Shown piece after piece: positions 8,831-18,109 of a stretch of DNA of 64,000 bases. Positions within the stretch are counted from its first letter, which is position 1. The number at the start of each line of letters is the position of its first letter. Source of the stretch: Deltaproteobacteria bacterium HGW-Deltaproteobacteria-15 (GTDB taxonomy: Bacteria > Desulfobacterota > DSM-4660 > Desulfatiglandales > HGW-15); the NCBI GenBank assembly GCA_002840535.1, contig PHBH01000022.1, forward strand, positions 23,057-87,056. The letters are read 5' to 3'. Both the position numbers and the translations under genes were made by a program. Under the pieces are notes generated by a model. It made no database searches. It was not told the DNA's origin and was given only the letters and a program-made list of their open reading frames with translations.

Positions 8831-10450
8831 TCAGATGCTGATTGTTTTCCAGCGTTTTTGCACATAAAGGTAGTCAAAAAGGATGCGAGTAGCGAACACG
8901 GCCGTGTATATATTGGAGATAAGGCCGATCGTGAGGGTCACGGCAAATCCTTTCACAGGCCCTGTCCCGAATTGGAACAGCACCAGGGCCGCAATGAGGG
9001 TAGTGACGTTGGAGTCAAGAATAGTGACCATGGCGCGAGCATAGCCGGCCTCCATAGCCGCCCTCACCGGTTTTCCAAGTCTCAGCTCTTCCTTGATTCT
9101 TTCATATACGAGCACATTGGCATCCACGGCCATTCCTATGGTCAGGATAATGCCGGCGATCCCGGGAAGAGTCAGCGTAGCCCCGAAAGCAGCCAGTCCG
9201 GCCATGATGAAGGGCACATTCAGGATGAGGGCCAGAGCCGCGATCACTCCGGAGAGCTTATAGTAAGAGGCCACAAGGACAAGAACGATAATTCCCCCCA
9301 CCAGCATGGATCTGAATCCCTGCTCGATGGAATCCCTTCCGAGAGATGGGCCGACCGTCCTCTCCTCCAGGATCTTGACCGGGGCGGGCAATGCCCCTGC
9401 TCTGAGCACAATGGCCAGATCCTTGGCCTCATCCATAGTGAAGCTGCCGGTGATCTGTGCCTTTCCCCCGCCGATCTTGTCCCGGATCACGGGAGCCGAA
9501 TAGACATTTCCGTCGAGAACGATGGCCAATCTTTTGCCGACGTTCTCGCCGGTGACCCTCTCAAAAAGCCTGGCTCCCCGGGAATCAAAGGAGAGCGAAA
9601 CGTAGGGTTCGCCGTACTGGCTGTCAATCGCCACTCTTGCATCGGTAATGTATTCTCCTGTGATCATTGTTCTTCTCTTCAGGAGAAAAGATGCCTGTTT
9701 CTTTTGATTGCTCTTCCGATCCACCACGCTCTGATGCAGGATTTCACTCCCAGGGGGAACATTGCCTCTCAAGGCATCCTCGAGGCTATTCTCTTCATCC
9801 ACGAGCTTGAACTCGAGAAGCGCAGTCTTGCCAATCAGCTCCTTGGCCCTCTCCGGTTCCTTGACCCCCGGAAGTTGAATGAGAATTCTGTGATCCGCCT
9901 GAGGTCTGATGTCCGGTTCACTCACCCCGAACTGATCTATTCTGTTGCGGATGGTCTCCAGGGCCTGTTCAGAAGCGAGACGCATGATCTGGCTCTTTGC
10001 ATTGGCGCTCATCGCCATGGTATAGACGATGCCTTTGTCGGACTTGACCGGCCTGTCAAAAGTGAAATCCTGATAATTCGGCGCCACCTGCTCCTCGAAT
10101 GTTTTTCCATCCTCTCCCCTGAGCAGGGCAAGCTGGATCCCGGTTGTACCGGCCCTTTTCAAATCCGCGTACCGGATTTTGTTCTTGCGAAGATCCTGCT
10201 TCAGATCCTCCGCCACTCTCTCGATGTGACTCTCCACAGCCCTTGCAGCTTCTACCTCCAGGGTCAGGTGAACCCCGCCCTGCAGGTCCAGGCCGAGATG
10301 GATCTTCTCCTGCGGCAGAACACCGGACCACCAGGGAGGAAGCTCCGGACTGATGGAAGGGATCAGATAGATGAGGGAAGCCAATATGAGTACGGCAAGA
10401 ATTGCAACGCGCAAGCCTATGCTCTTTGACACGTATTTCTCCTTCAACAT
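8831..10450 (-). CDS. secD: Protein-export membrane protein SecD
   Basis: A 539-residue SecD. The N-terminal helix is at about 13-32, followed by 'HLGLDLQGGVHLTLEVE', the first SecD motif. The large periplasmic domain spans about 55-360 and includes the 'RNRIDQFGVSEPDI' and 'GRDSIEQGFRSMLVGG' segments. The C-terminal six-helix block carries 'IGMAVDANVLVYERIKEE', the conserved proton-path region. It forms the SecDF complex that completes protein translocation across the inner membrane. It lies between yajC and secF on the minus strand, as in most bacteria. Confidence 0.97.
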   Translation of the reverse strand: MLKEKYVSKSIGLRVAILAVLILASLIYLIPSISPELPPWWSGVLPQEKIHLGLDLQGGVHLTLEVEAARAVESHIERVAEDLKQDLRKNKIRYADLKRAGTTGIQLALLRGEDGKTFEEQVAPNYQDFTFDRPVKSDKGIVYTMAMSANAKSQIMRLASEQALETIRNRIDQFGVSEPDIRPQADHRILIQLPGVKEPERAKELIGKTALLEFKLVDEENSLEDALRGNVPPGSEILHQSVVDRKSNQKKQASFLLKRRTMITGEYITDARVAIDSQYGEPYVSLSFDSRGARLFERVTGENVGKRLAIVLDGNVYSAPVIRDKIGGGKAQITGSFTMDEAKDLAIVLRAGALPAPVKILEERTVGPSLGRDSIEQGFRSMLVGGIIVLVLVASYYKLSGVIAALALILNVPFIMAGLAAFGATLTLPGIAGIILTIGMAVDANVLVYERIKEELRLGKPVRAAMEAGYARAMVTILDSNVTTLIAALVLFQFGTGPVKGFAVTLTIGLISNIYTAVFATRILFDYLYVQKRWKTISI

Positions 10451-10502
10451 GCTGCCCCGCGGCAGGCGCGGGGTCCCGAACGTCCGTTCTCCGGGGTTAG
10501 TT

Positions 10503-10835
10503 CTATTCGTTTTCTACTTTGGCCGGGGGACCGCTCATTACCCCGGCTATAGAGCCTCTGGATACCTTCACCCTCACCTTAGGGGCGATTTCCATGGTCA
10601 CGATCTCGTCAGTGATGCCGGTCACCACTCCATGAAGGCCGCCTGAACTCACCACTCTGTCACCCTTCTTGATCGCAGAAAGCATAGCTTTATGCAGTTT
10701 CGCCTTCTTCTGCTGTGGTCTGATCAGCAGAAAATAGAAGATGGCGAACATCAGGATAAGAGGGATAAAGGCGCCTAAGCCTCCACCCTGTCCTCCCGTT
10801 CCACCGGATCCCATGGCGTACGCTAGATAATCCAT
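10503..10835 (-). CDS. yajC: Preprotein translocase subunit YajC
   Basis: 110 residues. A strong GAGGAGG lies before the ATG at 10835. A glycine-rich lead ('GSGGTGGQGGGLGAF') precedes a single membrane helix (about 24-42) ending in 'RPQQKKAKLHK', the hallmark of YajC. The soluble part has the usual 'AIKKGDRVVSSGGLHGVVTG' beta domain. It joins SecDF in the holotranslocon. The glycine-rich start is common in the family. The gene heads the secDF group. Confidence 0.95.
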   Translation of the reverse strand: MDYLAYAMGSGGTGGQGGGLGAFIPLILMFAIFYFLLIRPQQKKAKLHKAMLSAIKKGDRVVSSGGLHGVVTGITDEIVTMEIAPKVRVKVSRGSIAGVMSGPPAKVENE

Positions 10836-11059
10836 TCCCGAACCTCCTCTTCTTTCCTCAGAATCCTATTTTCAGCCGGCGACTCTCCAACCAGGCTCGA
10901 ATTCATGCTGCACGAAAATTCGTCAGTGGCTGATGTTCTTCGTGCTCTCCGTGTCCTTCGTAATGAAACAAAGACTTTTCGAGGATGGGCTGTTTCATCA
11001 GGAAAAAGACGAAGAGCTCTCCATCCATATTTCTTTGATCAACCCGGCCTGTCGACCAC
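10836..11059. other. Non-coding gap between tgt and yajC
   Basis: No gene is supported. The gap has a degenerate copy ('ttcttcgtgctctccgtg', about 10931) of the repeat that forms the hairpin at 5461-5538. No clear terminator or promoter was found. Confidence 0.5.
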
Positions 11060-12172
11060 TCACTCCGTGAACGATTCCCTCTGTGCTTGACGGTATTCCT
11101 CGCAAAAGCGTTCGTACCTGCTTTCACGGAGGGCTTTGCGGATCTCGGCCATCAGGCGGATATAATAGTAAACATTATGGATGCTGTTCAACCTATAAAC
11201 GAGAAGTTCGTTGGACATGAAGAGATGCCTGAGATAAGCCCTCGAGAAGTGACTGCAGGTATAGCAATCGCAACCTTCTTCAACAGGCCTTGGATCCTCT
11301 GCATAGCAGGCATTCTTTATAACCAGTTTTCCCGTTCGGGTGAAGAGCGTTCCGTTCCTGGCGTTGCGGGTGGGCAGAACGCAATCGAACATGTCCACTC
11401 CGTACCCGACCGCATCCAGAATATCCTCCGGTTTCCCCACTCCCATGAGGTAGGTCGGCTTCTCCTCGGGAAGAAATTGTATCGCCTCATGAATAACTCT
11501 GTTCCTTGTCTCCCTGTCTTCGCCGACGGAAAGTCCCCCCAGAGCATATCCGTCGAAGCCCATCGCCACCAGGTCTCTTGCGCTTCTTTCCCGCAGATCG
11601 GGATAGACACCGCCCTGTACAATTCCGAAGAGTGCCTGGCCCTGCGGTCTTGTTTTCATGCAGATCTCGGCCCAGCGTGAGGTAAGGCCGACCGAGTCGG
11701 CCACATAGCCGTACTCGGCAGGGTAAGGCGCGCACTCGTCAAAGCACATGATAATATCGGCGCCAAGGGCTTGCTGAACCGCCATGGCCTCTCTCGGGCC
11801 CAGGAAGCACTCTGCTCCATCAAGATGGGATCGAAAGGTGACCCCTTCCTCGGAAATGGATCTCAGGGCGGAAAGACTGTAGACCTGAAATCCCCCGCTG
11901 TCCGTGAGAACGGGTCTATCCCAGCCCATGAAGGAATGGAGACCTCCAAGCTTTTCGATCAACCTGAGCCCAGGCCTCAAGAAAAGATGATAGGTATTGG
12001 CCAGGACAATTTCAACGCCGCTTTCCTTGAGGTCTTCGGGCGAAAGCGCCTTAACTGAAGCCCTCGTTCCTACGGGCATGAAAACAGGGGTTTCGATCTC
12101 CCCGTGAGAAGTTCTGATCCTGCCCACCCTCGCTCGACTACCCGTGTTCTTGTGGAGAATCCTGAATTCCAT
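11060..12172 (-). CDS. tgt: Queuine tRNA-ribosyltransferase (tRNA-guanine transglycosylase)
   Basis: A 370-residue bacterial Tgt, which exchanges guanine 34 of GUN-anticodon tRNAs for preQ1. 'LANTYHLFLRPGLRLIEKLG' and 'TDSGGFQVYSL' form the substrate pocket, with the first catalytic aspartate in 'DSGGF'. 'DEC' in 'MCFDECAPYP' and 'GGLSVGEDRE' follow. The second catalytic aspartate is in 'VDMFDCVLPTRNARNG'. The zinc site is 'CDCYTCSHFSRAYLRHLF' plus a downstream histidine. It is followed upstream on the same strand by queA, the next enzyme of queuosine synthesis, a classic pairing. Confidence 0.97.
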   Translation of the reverse strand: MEFRILHKNTGSRARVGRIRTSHGEIETPVFMPVGTRASVKALSPEDLKESGVEIVLANTYHLFLRPGLRLIEKLGGLHSFMGWDRPVLTDSGGFQVYSLSALRSISEEGVTFRSHLDGAECFLGPREAMAVQQALGADIIMCFDECAPYPAEYGYVADSVGLTSRWAEICMKTRPQGQALFGIVQGGVYPDLRERSARDLVAMGFDGYALGGLSVGEDRETRNRVIHEAIQFLPEEKPTYLMGVGKPEDILDAVGYGVDMFDCVLPTRNARNGTLFTRTGKLVIKNACYAEDPRPVEEGCDCYTCSHFSRAYLRHLFMSNELLVYRLNSIHNVYYYIRLMAEIRKALRESRYERFCEEYRQAQRESFTE

Positions 12173-12177
12173 AACGC

Positions 12178-12281
12178 AGATTCAAATGGATTTCACAGAT
12201 GCCGCAGATTTCGATTCATGCAAAGCCAAGCTTTCCTTTCAGCCCGGATATTATAGATCCGTGTAATCTGCGTAATCAGCG
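12178..12281. repeat. Eroded palindromic repeat between queA and tgt
   Basis: The left side 'ggatttcacagatgccgcag' (about 12188) and the right side 'gatccgtgtaatctgcgtaa' (about 12256) are imperfect reverse complements, as in a common intergenic repeat family built on 'cacagattacgcagatt'. No gene is visible. Confidence 0.45.
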
Positions 12282-13337
12282 CTAAACGATGAGCATTGCG
12301 TCCCCATAACTGTAAAATCGGTACGAGTTTTCAACGGCATGCCGATACGCCTCCTTGATCAAGTCCAGGCCGGCAAGGGCTGAGACAAGAAAGAGGAGAG
12401 ATGAACGGGGCAGATGAAAATTGGTCAAGAGGCCGTCGATCAGCCTGAACCGGAATCCGGGCGTGATGAGAAGATCCGTTTTTCCCCTGCAGGGACCGAT
12501 GCTCTCCATAGTTGCGGCAGCGGTCTCGAGTGCCCTTACAACGGTAGTGCCGACCGCGATTACCCTTCTGCCATCCGACTTCGCCCTGCGGATTGCATCA
12601 GCAGCACCCGCTTCTATGAAAAATTCTTCCTCCCCCACCCGGTGTTTCCGGATGTCTTTGGTCCTGACGGCCTTGAACGTTCCGTAACCCACGTGAAGCG
12701 TGACTTCTACGAGAGCTATGCCCGATTGCGTCAATAGGGTATTCGTCTCTCTCGTGAAATGAAGTCCTGCTGTCGGCGCGGCGACCGCGCCTTTCATCCG
12801 TGCAAAAACGGTCTGATATCTTTCCCGATCCAATTGGGTCAGGCCGCTCCCCTCCTCTCTCCGTATGTATGGAGGAACCGGAACAGTGCCATGGTCTTCG
12901 AGATAATGCTCCAGGGAAGAGACGCCCTGAAACCGGATCCTGAGCAGCCCATCCGGTTTTACGGACTCGACCACACCACTTAGATTGTTGTCAAAGAACA
13001 GCGAACTTCCTTCCCTGGGTCTCTTGGATGATTTCAGGAGACACAGCCGGGACTCTCTCCCGTCGGAGTCGGTGGTCGGATGATCCAATATGAGGATCTC
13101 TACCCGTCCGCCACTTTTTTTCCTGCCGAAAAGCCTGGCCGGTACAACCTGGGTATTGTTCACCACCAGCAAATCACCGGGTTTGAGCAGACTGGGAAGA
13201 TCATAGAAAAAATGATCGGAAAAACCCCTCCGACGGCGATCTACAACAAGAAGGTGCGAGTGGTCACGCCTCTCTGCAGGGATCTGGGCGATCAGGTGCT
13301 CGGGCAGTTCATAATCGTAATGGTCGATGTCAAACAT
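12282..13337 (-). CDS. queA: S-adenosylmethionine:tRNA ribosyltransferase-isomerase
   Basis: A 351-residue QueA, which transfers and rearranges the ribosyl group of SAM onto preQ1-tRNA to give epoxyqueuosine. Family motifs are 'YDYELPEHLIAQIPAERRDH' at the N-terminus, 'LLVVNNTQVVPARLFGRK', 'GAVAAPTAGLHFT' and 'TNFHLPRSSLLFLVSALAG'. The ATG at 13337 is preceded by GGGAG with five bases between; this ribosome-binding site is the end of the repeat element at 13338-13586. Tgt lies downstream on the same strand. Confidence 0.97.
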   Translation of the reverse strand: MFDIDHYDYELPEHLIAQIPAERRDHSHLLVVDRRRRGFSDHFFYDLPSLLKPGDLLVVNNTQVVPARLFGRKKSGGRVEILILDHPTTDSDGRESRLCLLKSSKRPREGSSLFFDNNLSGVVESVKPDGLLRIRFQGVSSLEHYLEDHGTVPVPPYIRREEGSGLTQLDRERYQTVFARMKGAVAAPTAGLHFTRETNTLLTQSGIALVEVTLHVGYGTFKAVRTKDIRKHRVGEEEFFIEAGAADAIRRAKSDGRRVIAVGTTVVRALETAAATMESIGPCRGKTDLLITPGFRFRLIDGLLTNFHLPRSSLLFLVSALAGLDLIKEAYRHAVENSYRFYSYGDAMLIV

Positions 13338-13586
13338 TGAAGCTCCCTGCAGCCCCGCCTACGGGATTTTTCTTCGCTACGCTCGAACACCCCACCCTTC
13401 GGGCGGGTCCCCATGTTCCGCTTCGCTACGACACGATGCAGGGAATCTTCCACCTCACGAGGACTGTCTGTCTGTTTTGGCCTCGCTCGCTAACCCCGCA
13501 ACAAGCTGCGGGGGAAAAAGGACACCGCCCCGAAGGGGTGGAACTCCAAGCGAAGCGAGGAGAATGCGCTCGCTGTTTCGGTTCAG
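13338..13586 (-). repeat. Mosaic palindromic repeat, copy A
   Basis: Read on the minus strand it begins 'ctgaaccgaaacagcgagcg' and ends 'ggggctgcagggagcttca', directly at the queA ATG. Two other copies (51815-52105 and 42186-42323) share both ends. Inside are GC-rich palindromic modules, such as 'ccaccccttcggggcggtg', that occur in another order in copy B. The frame open through it (13327-13611) is not considered a gene. Confidence 0.75.
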
Positions 13587-13748
13587 GATTTCACGAAAGT
13601 TTATAGGCTAGTGAAAAGGAGTAGTTCTGTCAAACCTTTTATACAATTCCAGATGAGAAATTGCCGAGGAGACAACGCGTTGAGCCCACATAGGGCTTGA
13701 TATCTATGTGCAGAAGAGTTAGCTTGAAAAGCTATTTGGAAACACGAC
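13587..13748. other. Non-coding leader upstream of alr
   Basis: No gene is seen. 'ttttatacaatt' (about 13637) could serve as a -10 region for alr, but no good -35 box is in place, so I do not call a promoter. Confidence 0.35.
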
Positions 13749-14867
13749 ATGATCGAATCCCCCAACAGAGTGAAGATCGATCTTTCCTCCCTCGTGAAGA
13801 ATCTCGAGCTTGTGAAGGGCTTCCTTGGTCCGGAAACGAAGATCATGGGCATCGTCAAGTCCGATGCGTATGGGCATGGTCTCGTTCCGGTCGCGAAGGT
13901 GCTGGAGGCGAAAGGAATCTACTGCCTTGGAGTAGCTCATCCGGAAGAGGGTGTTGCACTCCGCAAAAGCGGCATTCAGTGCCCGGTAGTTATTCTCTGC
14001 GGTATCCGAAGCAGAGATGATGCGGCCGAAGCGCTCGCCCGAAGGCTGACTCCGGTGATTTTCGATATGGAAGCCGTGGAGCTGCTTTCTGCCGAGTGCC
14101 TGAAGAGAGGGAAAAAGATCGGTGTTCATCTCAAGGTGGATACGGGCATGAACCGGCTTGGAGTTCCTTCTGAGAAGGTTCCGGGGTTTATGAGGAGGCT
14201 GACGGATTTCACTATGCTTGAGGTCAGGGGATTGACCTCCCATCTCTCCTCTGCAGATGAGCCGAACCCGGAGTTCACTGAGATGCAGATCGAGCGTTTC
14301 GAGAGGGCTGTAAACGAAGGTCTATCGATGGGATTCAGACTCGACTTCAACAACCTGGCCAACAGCGCCGGTGTGATAAGGTACAAGAGGTCCCATTTCA
14401 ACATGGTTCGACCCGGCATTATGCTCTATGGCGGTCTTCCCTCCCCCGACTTCCCTGACCCGCCTCCACTCGCGCCGGTGATGCTTTTTTGTGGGAAAGT
14501 GCTGCAGGTCAGGGATTTGCCTTCCGACACGCCTGTAGGTTATGGAAGAACCTACTACACGACCGGGGCGCAAAAGGTCGCGGTTGTTTCAGCCGGGTAC
14601 GGGGATGGGCTCCCCCGGAGCCTCTCAAACAAAGGGGCCGTGTTGATCCGATCCAGGCGATGCCGACTGTTGGGAACGGTTTGCATGAACATGGCCGTAT
14701 GCGATGTTACCGGGATGGAAGGGGTAGCGGTTGGTGACGAAGCCGTCTTTCTCGGCGCAACGGGCGGAGAGGCGGTTACCGGGGATGATCTCGCCCGATG
14801 GGGGAATACCATATCCTATGAGGTCTTCTGCTCCATCGGCCAGAGGCATATCAGGGAATATTCATGA
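13749..14867 (+). CDS. alr: Alanine racemase
   Basis: A 372-residue PLP-dependent alanine racemase that makes D-alanine for peptidoglycan. The PLP lysine is K37 in 'MGIVKSDAYGHG'. The second catalytic residue, a tyrosine, is in 'VSAGYGDGLPRS', and 'VCMNMAVCDVT' lies in the C-terminal beta domain. Length and layout are normal. The stop overlaps the argS start (ATGA), so the two are coupled. The start at 13749 has only a weak ribosome-binding site, but it matches the usual N-terminus. Confidence 0.96.
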   Translation: MIESPNRVKIDLSSLVKNLELVKGFLGPETKIMGIVKSDAYGHGLVPVAKVLEAKGIYCLGVAHPEEGVALRKSGIQCPVVILCGIRSRDDAAEALARRLTPVIFDMEAVELLSAECLKRGKKIGVHLKVDTGMNRLGVPSEKVPGFMRRLTDFTMLEVRGLTSHLSSADEPNPEFTEMQIERFERAVNEGLSMGFRLDFNNLANSAGVIRYKRSHFNMVRPGIMLYGGLPSPDFPDPPPLAPVMLFCGKVLQVRDLPSDTPVGYGRTYYTTGAQKVAVVSAGYGDGLPRSLSNKGAVLIRSRRCRLLGTVCMNMAVCDVTGMEGVAVGDEAVFLGATGGEAVTGDDLARWGNTISYEVFCSIGQRHIREYS

Positions 14868-16543
14868 GAAAGAGACTGCAGGACATTCTGAATGCGGGCC
14901 TTGAAAAGTGTTTTCAGGCGGAATCGTTGAAGAGGTGCCCCATACCCAACTACAGCGTCGAAGTCCCGAACCACGCAGGATTCGGACATTTCGCAACCAA
15001 TCTGCCGCTGCTGCTGGCTTCGAGTCAGGGAAGGCCCCCAAGGGAAATCGCAAGAATCATTCTGGCAAATATTCTCGATCAGGATGGGTTGATTGAAAAG
15101 ACGGATATAGCGGGCCCAGGTTTCATCAATTTTTCGATTGCCAGGAATGAGTGGTTAAATCTTCTTTCACGGATTGTCTCATCCGGTGCAGAGTACGGGA
15201 GGAGCGATCTGGGAAGGGGAAAGAAAACAGTGGTGGAATTCGTGAGCGCCAACCCCACAGGCCCCCTTCATCTTGGACATGGTCGGGGTGCCGCTCTGGG
15301 GGATACCCTTTGCCGCATACTCAATTTCTGCGGGTTCGACGTCACACGTGAGTTCTACATCAATGACGCTGGTCAGCAGATCAGGCTTCTGGGGGAATCG
15401 GTGTTCAGCAGGTGGAAGCAGACCGTGGATCCCGGTCATCCCTTCCCCGAAAAGGGTTATCATGGAGAGTACATCCTCGATCTGGCCAGACAGATATCGA
15501 TGCAAGAGGACTTGGGCAACATGGCGGAAGAAGATGCCATCGCCTTTTGCTCACGGTTCGGCAAAGAAAAAATGCTGGAAGAGATTCGATCCGATCTGAA
15601 GGAGTTTCGGGTCCATTTCGACACCTGGTCCAGTGAAACCGATCTGCATGGTTCAGGGCTCCTGGAACAATCGCTCCAGGCGCTTCGCCAGAGAGGAATG
15701 GTTTACGAAAGAGACGGGGCCATGTGGATCAGGACCACTGATTATGGAGATGACAAGGATCGGGTCATTCGCAAGAGGGACGGCCAGTATACCTATTTTG
15801 CTTCGGACATTTCCTATCATCTTCAGAAGTGGAGCAGAGGGTTTACCGGTGCTATCAATATCTGGGGAGCGGACCATCATGGCTACGTTCAAAGAGTGAA
15901 AGCGGCCTTGAACAGCAGTGGCGTCGAAGAAGGGTGGCTCTCGGTTCTGCTGATCCAGCTCGTGAAGCTCTGGAAAGGCGGCCAGGAAGTGAAGATGTCC
16001 AAGAGAGCCGGCCAATACGTCACACTGAGAGAACTTCTGGAAGAAGTAGGAGTGGATGCGGCAAGATTTGTTTTTCTTACCAAGAATCACGATTCGACGC
16101 TCGACTTCGATGTGGATCTCGTGAAGAAACAGGACAGCGATAATCCTGTGTATTATGTTCAGTACGCCCATGCAAGGATTTGCAGCATCTTCAGAAGGGC
16201 TGCGGAGGAGGGGCTTCCGGTACATTGGGACCCGCCGCCGGTTCTCGGCAGATTGACGGCAGAGGAGGAGATGGCGCTCATCAGGAACATGGCGGAATTC
16301 CCTCCACTCCTGGAGGATGCCTGTGGGAAACTTGAGCCTCACCGTCTGACGTATTATCTGGCGGATCTGGCCGGGCTTTTCCACAAGTACTTCAACATGG
16401 GGACGAAGAATGCCGAGTATCGAGTCATCAATACCGATGATGTAGAACTGAGCCGAGCAAGGCTATTTCTGGCCGGTGCATTGCGAATCGTCCTTGAAAA
16501 CGGCCTGGGACTGCTCGGGATCACCGCACCTGAGAAGATGTAA
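14864..16543 (+). CDS. argS: Arginyl-tRNA synthetase
   Basis: A 559-residue class I aminoacyl-tRNA synthetase. The N-terminal Add-1 domain (about 1-115) binds the tRNA D-loop. The HIGH motif is in 'ANPTGPLHLGHGRG'. The KMSKS-like motif is 'VKMSKRAGQYVTL'. The C-terminal anticodon-binding domain with 'HRLTYYLADLAGLFHKYFN' is typical of ArgRS. It charges tRNA-Arg in the cytoplasm. The start overlaps the alr stop by four bases and the next gene starts 15 bases after its stop, indicating one operon. Confidence 0.97.
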   Translation: MRKRLQDILNAGLEKCFQAESLKRCPIPNYSVEVPNHAGFGHFATNLPLLLASSQGRPPREIARIILANILDQDGLIEKTDIAGPGFINFSIARNEWLNLLSRIVSSGAEYGRSDLGRGKKTVVEFVSANPTGPLHLGHGRGAALGDTLCRILNFCGFDVTREFYINDAGQQIRLLGESVFSRWKQTVDPGHPFPEKGYHGEYILDLARQISMQEDLGNMAEEDAIAFCSRFGKEKMLEEIRSDLKEFRVHFDTWSSETDLHGSGLLEQSLQALRQRGMVYERDGAMWIRTTDYGDDKDRVIRKRDGQYTYFASDISYHLQKWSRGFTGAINIWGADHHGYVQRVKAALNSSGVEEGWLSVLLIQLVKLWKGGQEVKMSKRAGQYVTLRELLEEVGVDAARFVFLTKNHDSTLDFDVDLVKKQDSDNPVYYVQYAHARICSIFRRAAEEGLPVHWDPPPVLGRLTAEEEMALIRNMAEFPPLLEDACGKLEPHRLTYYLADLAGLFHKYFNMGTKNAEYRVINTDDVELSRARLFLAGALRIVLENGLGLLGITAPEKM

Positions 16544-16558
16544 TAGGTACCCTGGAAC

Positions 16559-17236
16559 ATGGCCCGGAAGAGACCCCCCTCCTCTAAGGGGAACAGCGGA
16601 AAATATCACCTGGAGATGAGCTCTCTCTCTCTCTTTTTCTGGGGATTCTGTCTCTGTTTTCTCCTCGCGTGGGTTTTTGTGCTGGGTGTGCTGGTAGGGC
16701 GGGGATTCCTGCCGAGCGCTGTCAGCACCATTTCCGACCTGAAGTCGCAGATAAGCAGACTGCAGGGTATTGTTCCACACGGCAAGACATCCCCCCCTGA
16801 GCCCCAGAAGATCGAGAAGGATCCGAAGCTGGCCTTTTATGAAAAGCTCTCCAGCAAGAAGGAAGAGGTAAAGAAAAAGGGCACGAAAGAGGAAAAAGCC
16901 GCAAAGCCTGAGGACTCGGTGAAGGCAGTGGCGGAACCGAAGGATAAAGCAGTTCCGCCGACTGCCAAACCGGTTGAAAAGAGCCCGGAAGAAGCGGCAG
17001 GGATCCAATATACGGTCCAACTGGCATCACTCGAAGACAGGGGAAAGGCTGAAGGAATGGTCAATCGCTTGAAAACGGGCGGATTTGATGCTTACTTCTA
17101 TGAGGTAAAGATCAAAGGGAAAACCTTCTACCGCATCCGAAGCGGAAAATTCAAGTCCAAAGAGGAGGCCGGCATTCACGCCAGAAAAGTGGCTGAAAAG
17201 GCCGGGATCAATGGGATCGTTTCCAAATTCGACTGA
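16559..17236 (+). CDS. SPOR-domain membrane protein
   Basis: 225 residues. A short cytoplasmic tail, one membrane helix (about 25-48, 'LSLFFWGFCLCFLLAWVFVL'), a charged Lys/Glu/Pro linker, then a SPOR domain (about 150-225) with 'YTVQLASLEDRGKAEGMVNR' and 'GKTFYRIRSGKFKSKEEAG'. SPOR domains bind denuded septal peptidoglycan, so the protein probably sits at the division site. FtsN and DedD share this layout, but I see no extra feature to name it. The position after argS is a common arrangement in Desulfobacterota. Confidence 0.9.
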   Translation: MARKRPPSSKGNSGKYHLEMSSLSLFFWGFCLCFLLAWVFVLGVLVGRGFLPSAVSTISDLKSQISRLQGIVPHGKTSPPEPQKIEKDPKLAFYEKLSSKKEEVKKKGTKEEKAAKPEDSVKAVAEPKDKAVPPTAKPVEKSPEEAAGIQYTVQLASLEDRGKAEGMVNRLKTGGFDAYFYEVKIKGKTFYRIRSGKFKSKEEAGIHARKVAEKAGINGIVSKFD

Positions 17237-17240
17237 GGTC

Positions 17241-17738
17241 ATGATCAGGAAGGCCATCATTGAAGATATCAGGCCTGTCCACAGACTGCTGAGCAGCTAC
17301 GGGGAGAAAGGACTTCTCCTTGCCAGGCCTTTGAGCGAGCTCTATGATCATTTGAGGGACTTTTCAGTACTCACCGTTCAGGGCGGTGCCGAGCCCATTA
17401 TCGGCGTCTGTGCGCTTGGCATCTGCTGGGAAGATCTTGCTGAAATTCGATCGCTCGCTGTCGCGGAAGGATACAAGAGGATGGGGTATGGGGCCCGCCT
17501 CGTGCAAGGCTGCCTCGAGGAGGCTGTCTGCCTTGGATTGAAAAAGGTCTTTGCACTAACGTACGTGGAGGGTTTTTTTGCAAGTCTGGGGTTCAGGAGA
17601 GTGGAAAAGTCCGTTCTTCCTCACAAGGTGTGGGCGGACTGCCTGCGATGCGCCAAATATCCGGACTGCGACGAAACCGCAATGGTAATCGATCTGGGCT
17701 CTTCGGGCCGTAAAAGGAGCGATGCATGTTTGGAATAG
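17241..17738 (+). CDS. GNAT N-acetyltransferase, ArgA-like short type
   Basis: 165 residues. The start at 17241 follows GAGG and gives '[20 protein letters not shown]', the usual beginning. The acetyl-CoA loop is '[13 protein letters not shown]', followed by '[20 protein letters not shown]'. The end with '[20 protein letters not shown]' is typical of the short N-acetylglutamate synthases found outside enterics, which begin arginine synthesis. A different amino acceptor cannot be excluded. The 3' end overlaps tatA by 13 bases. Confidence 0.88.
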   Translation: MIRKAIIEDIRPVHRLLSSYGEKGLLLARPLSELYDHLRDFSVLTVQGGAEPIIGVCALGICWEDLAEIRSLAVAEGYKRMGYGARLVQGCLEEAVCLGLKKVFALTYVEGFFASLGFRRVEKSVLPHKVWADCLRCAKYPDCDETAMVIDLGSSGRKRSDACLE

Positions 17739-18109
17739 GGTTGCCGGAACTCATTATCATCCTGGTTGTCGCCCTCATTGTATTCGGGCCCAAGAAGCTC
17801 CCGGAACTGGCCAAGGCCTTGGGCAAGGGGATGGCGGAATTCAAGAAGGCTACCCACGAGATCAAGGAGAGCCTGGAATCGAACGAGGATCTGCAGTCGG
17901 TCCGGAAGGACCTGGCAGATTCCGTGACGGGTCTCGACCACCCCGAAACTCCGGCGGAGGCCGAAAAACCTGAGGAGGAAACCGCGAAGTTCGAGGGATA
18001 CGATCAGGTAATCGAGTCATACGAAAAGCTGAAGGCGGAAGAAGACCAAAACCCCAACGACAAGAAGAAGGATCCTGCGTTGGAAGCGAAAGACGATCAT
18101 GCCGGCTAA
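17726..18109 (+). CDS. tatA: Twin-arginine translocase TatA-family subunit
   Basis: 127 residues. '[20 protein letters not shown]' forms the short membrane helix, followed by the FGP hinge and the amphipathic helix ('[20 protein letters not shown]'). The acidic C-terminal tail is unstructured. TatA multimers form the protein-conducting part of the Tat pathway, which exports folded cofactor proteins such as ApbE at 37224. It could act as TatB as well, since only one such gene lies beside tatC. It overlaps both neighbours. Confidence 0.93.
   Translation: MFGIGLPELIIILVVALIVFGPKKLPELAKALGKGMAEFKKATHEIKESLESNEDLQSVRKDLADSVTGLDHPETPAEAEKPEEETAKFEGYDQVIESYEKLKAEEDQNPNDKKKDPALEAKDDHAG

Noticed and set aside
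8858..10429. 523-codon plus-strand frame opposite secD
   Set aside because: It is the antisense shadow of secD; no ribosome-binding site, and composition with no recognisable motif.
13327..13611. Overlapping 90-codon frames in the gap after queA
   Set aside because: They lie in mosaic repeat copy A and translate its palindromes; the sequence recurs elsewhere in another frame.
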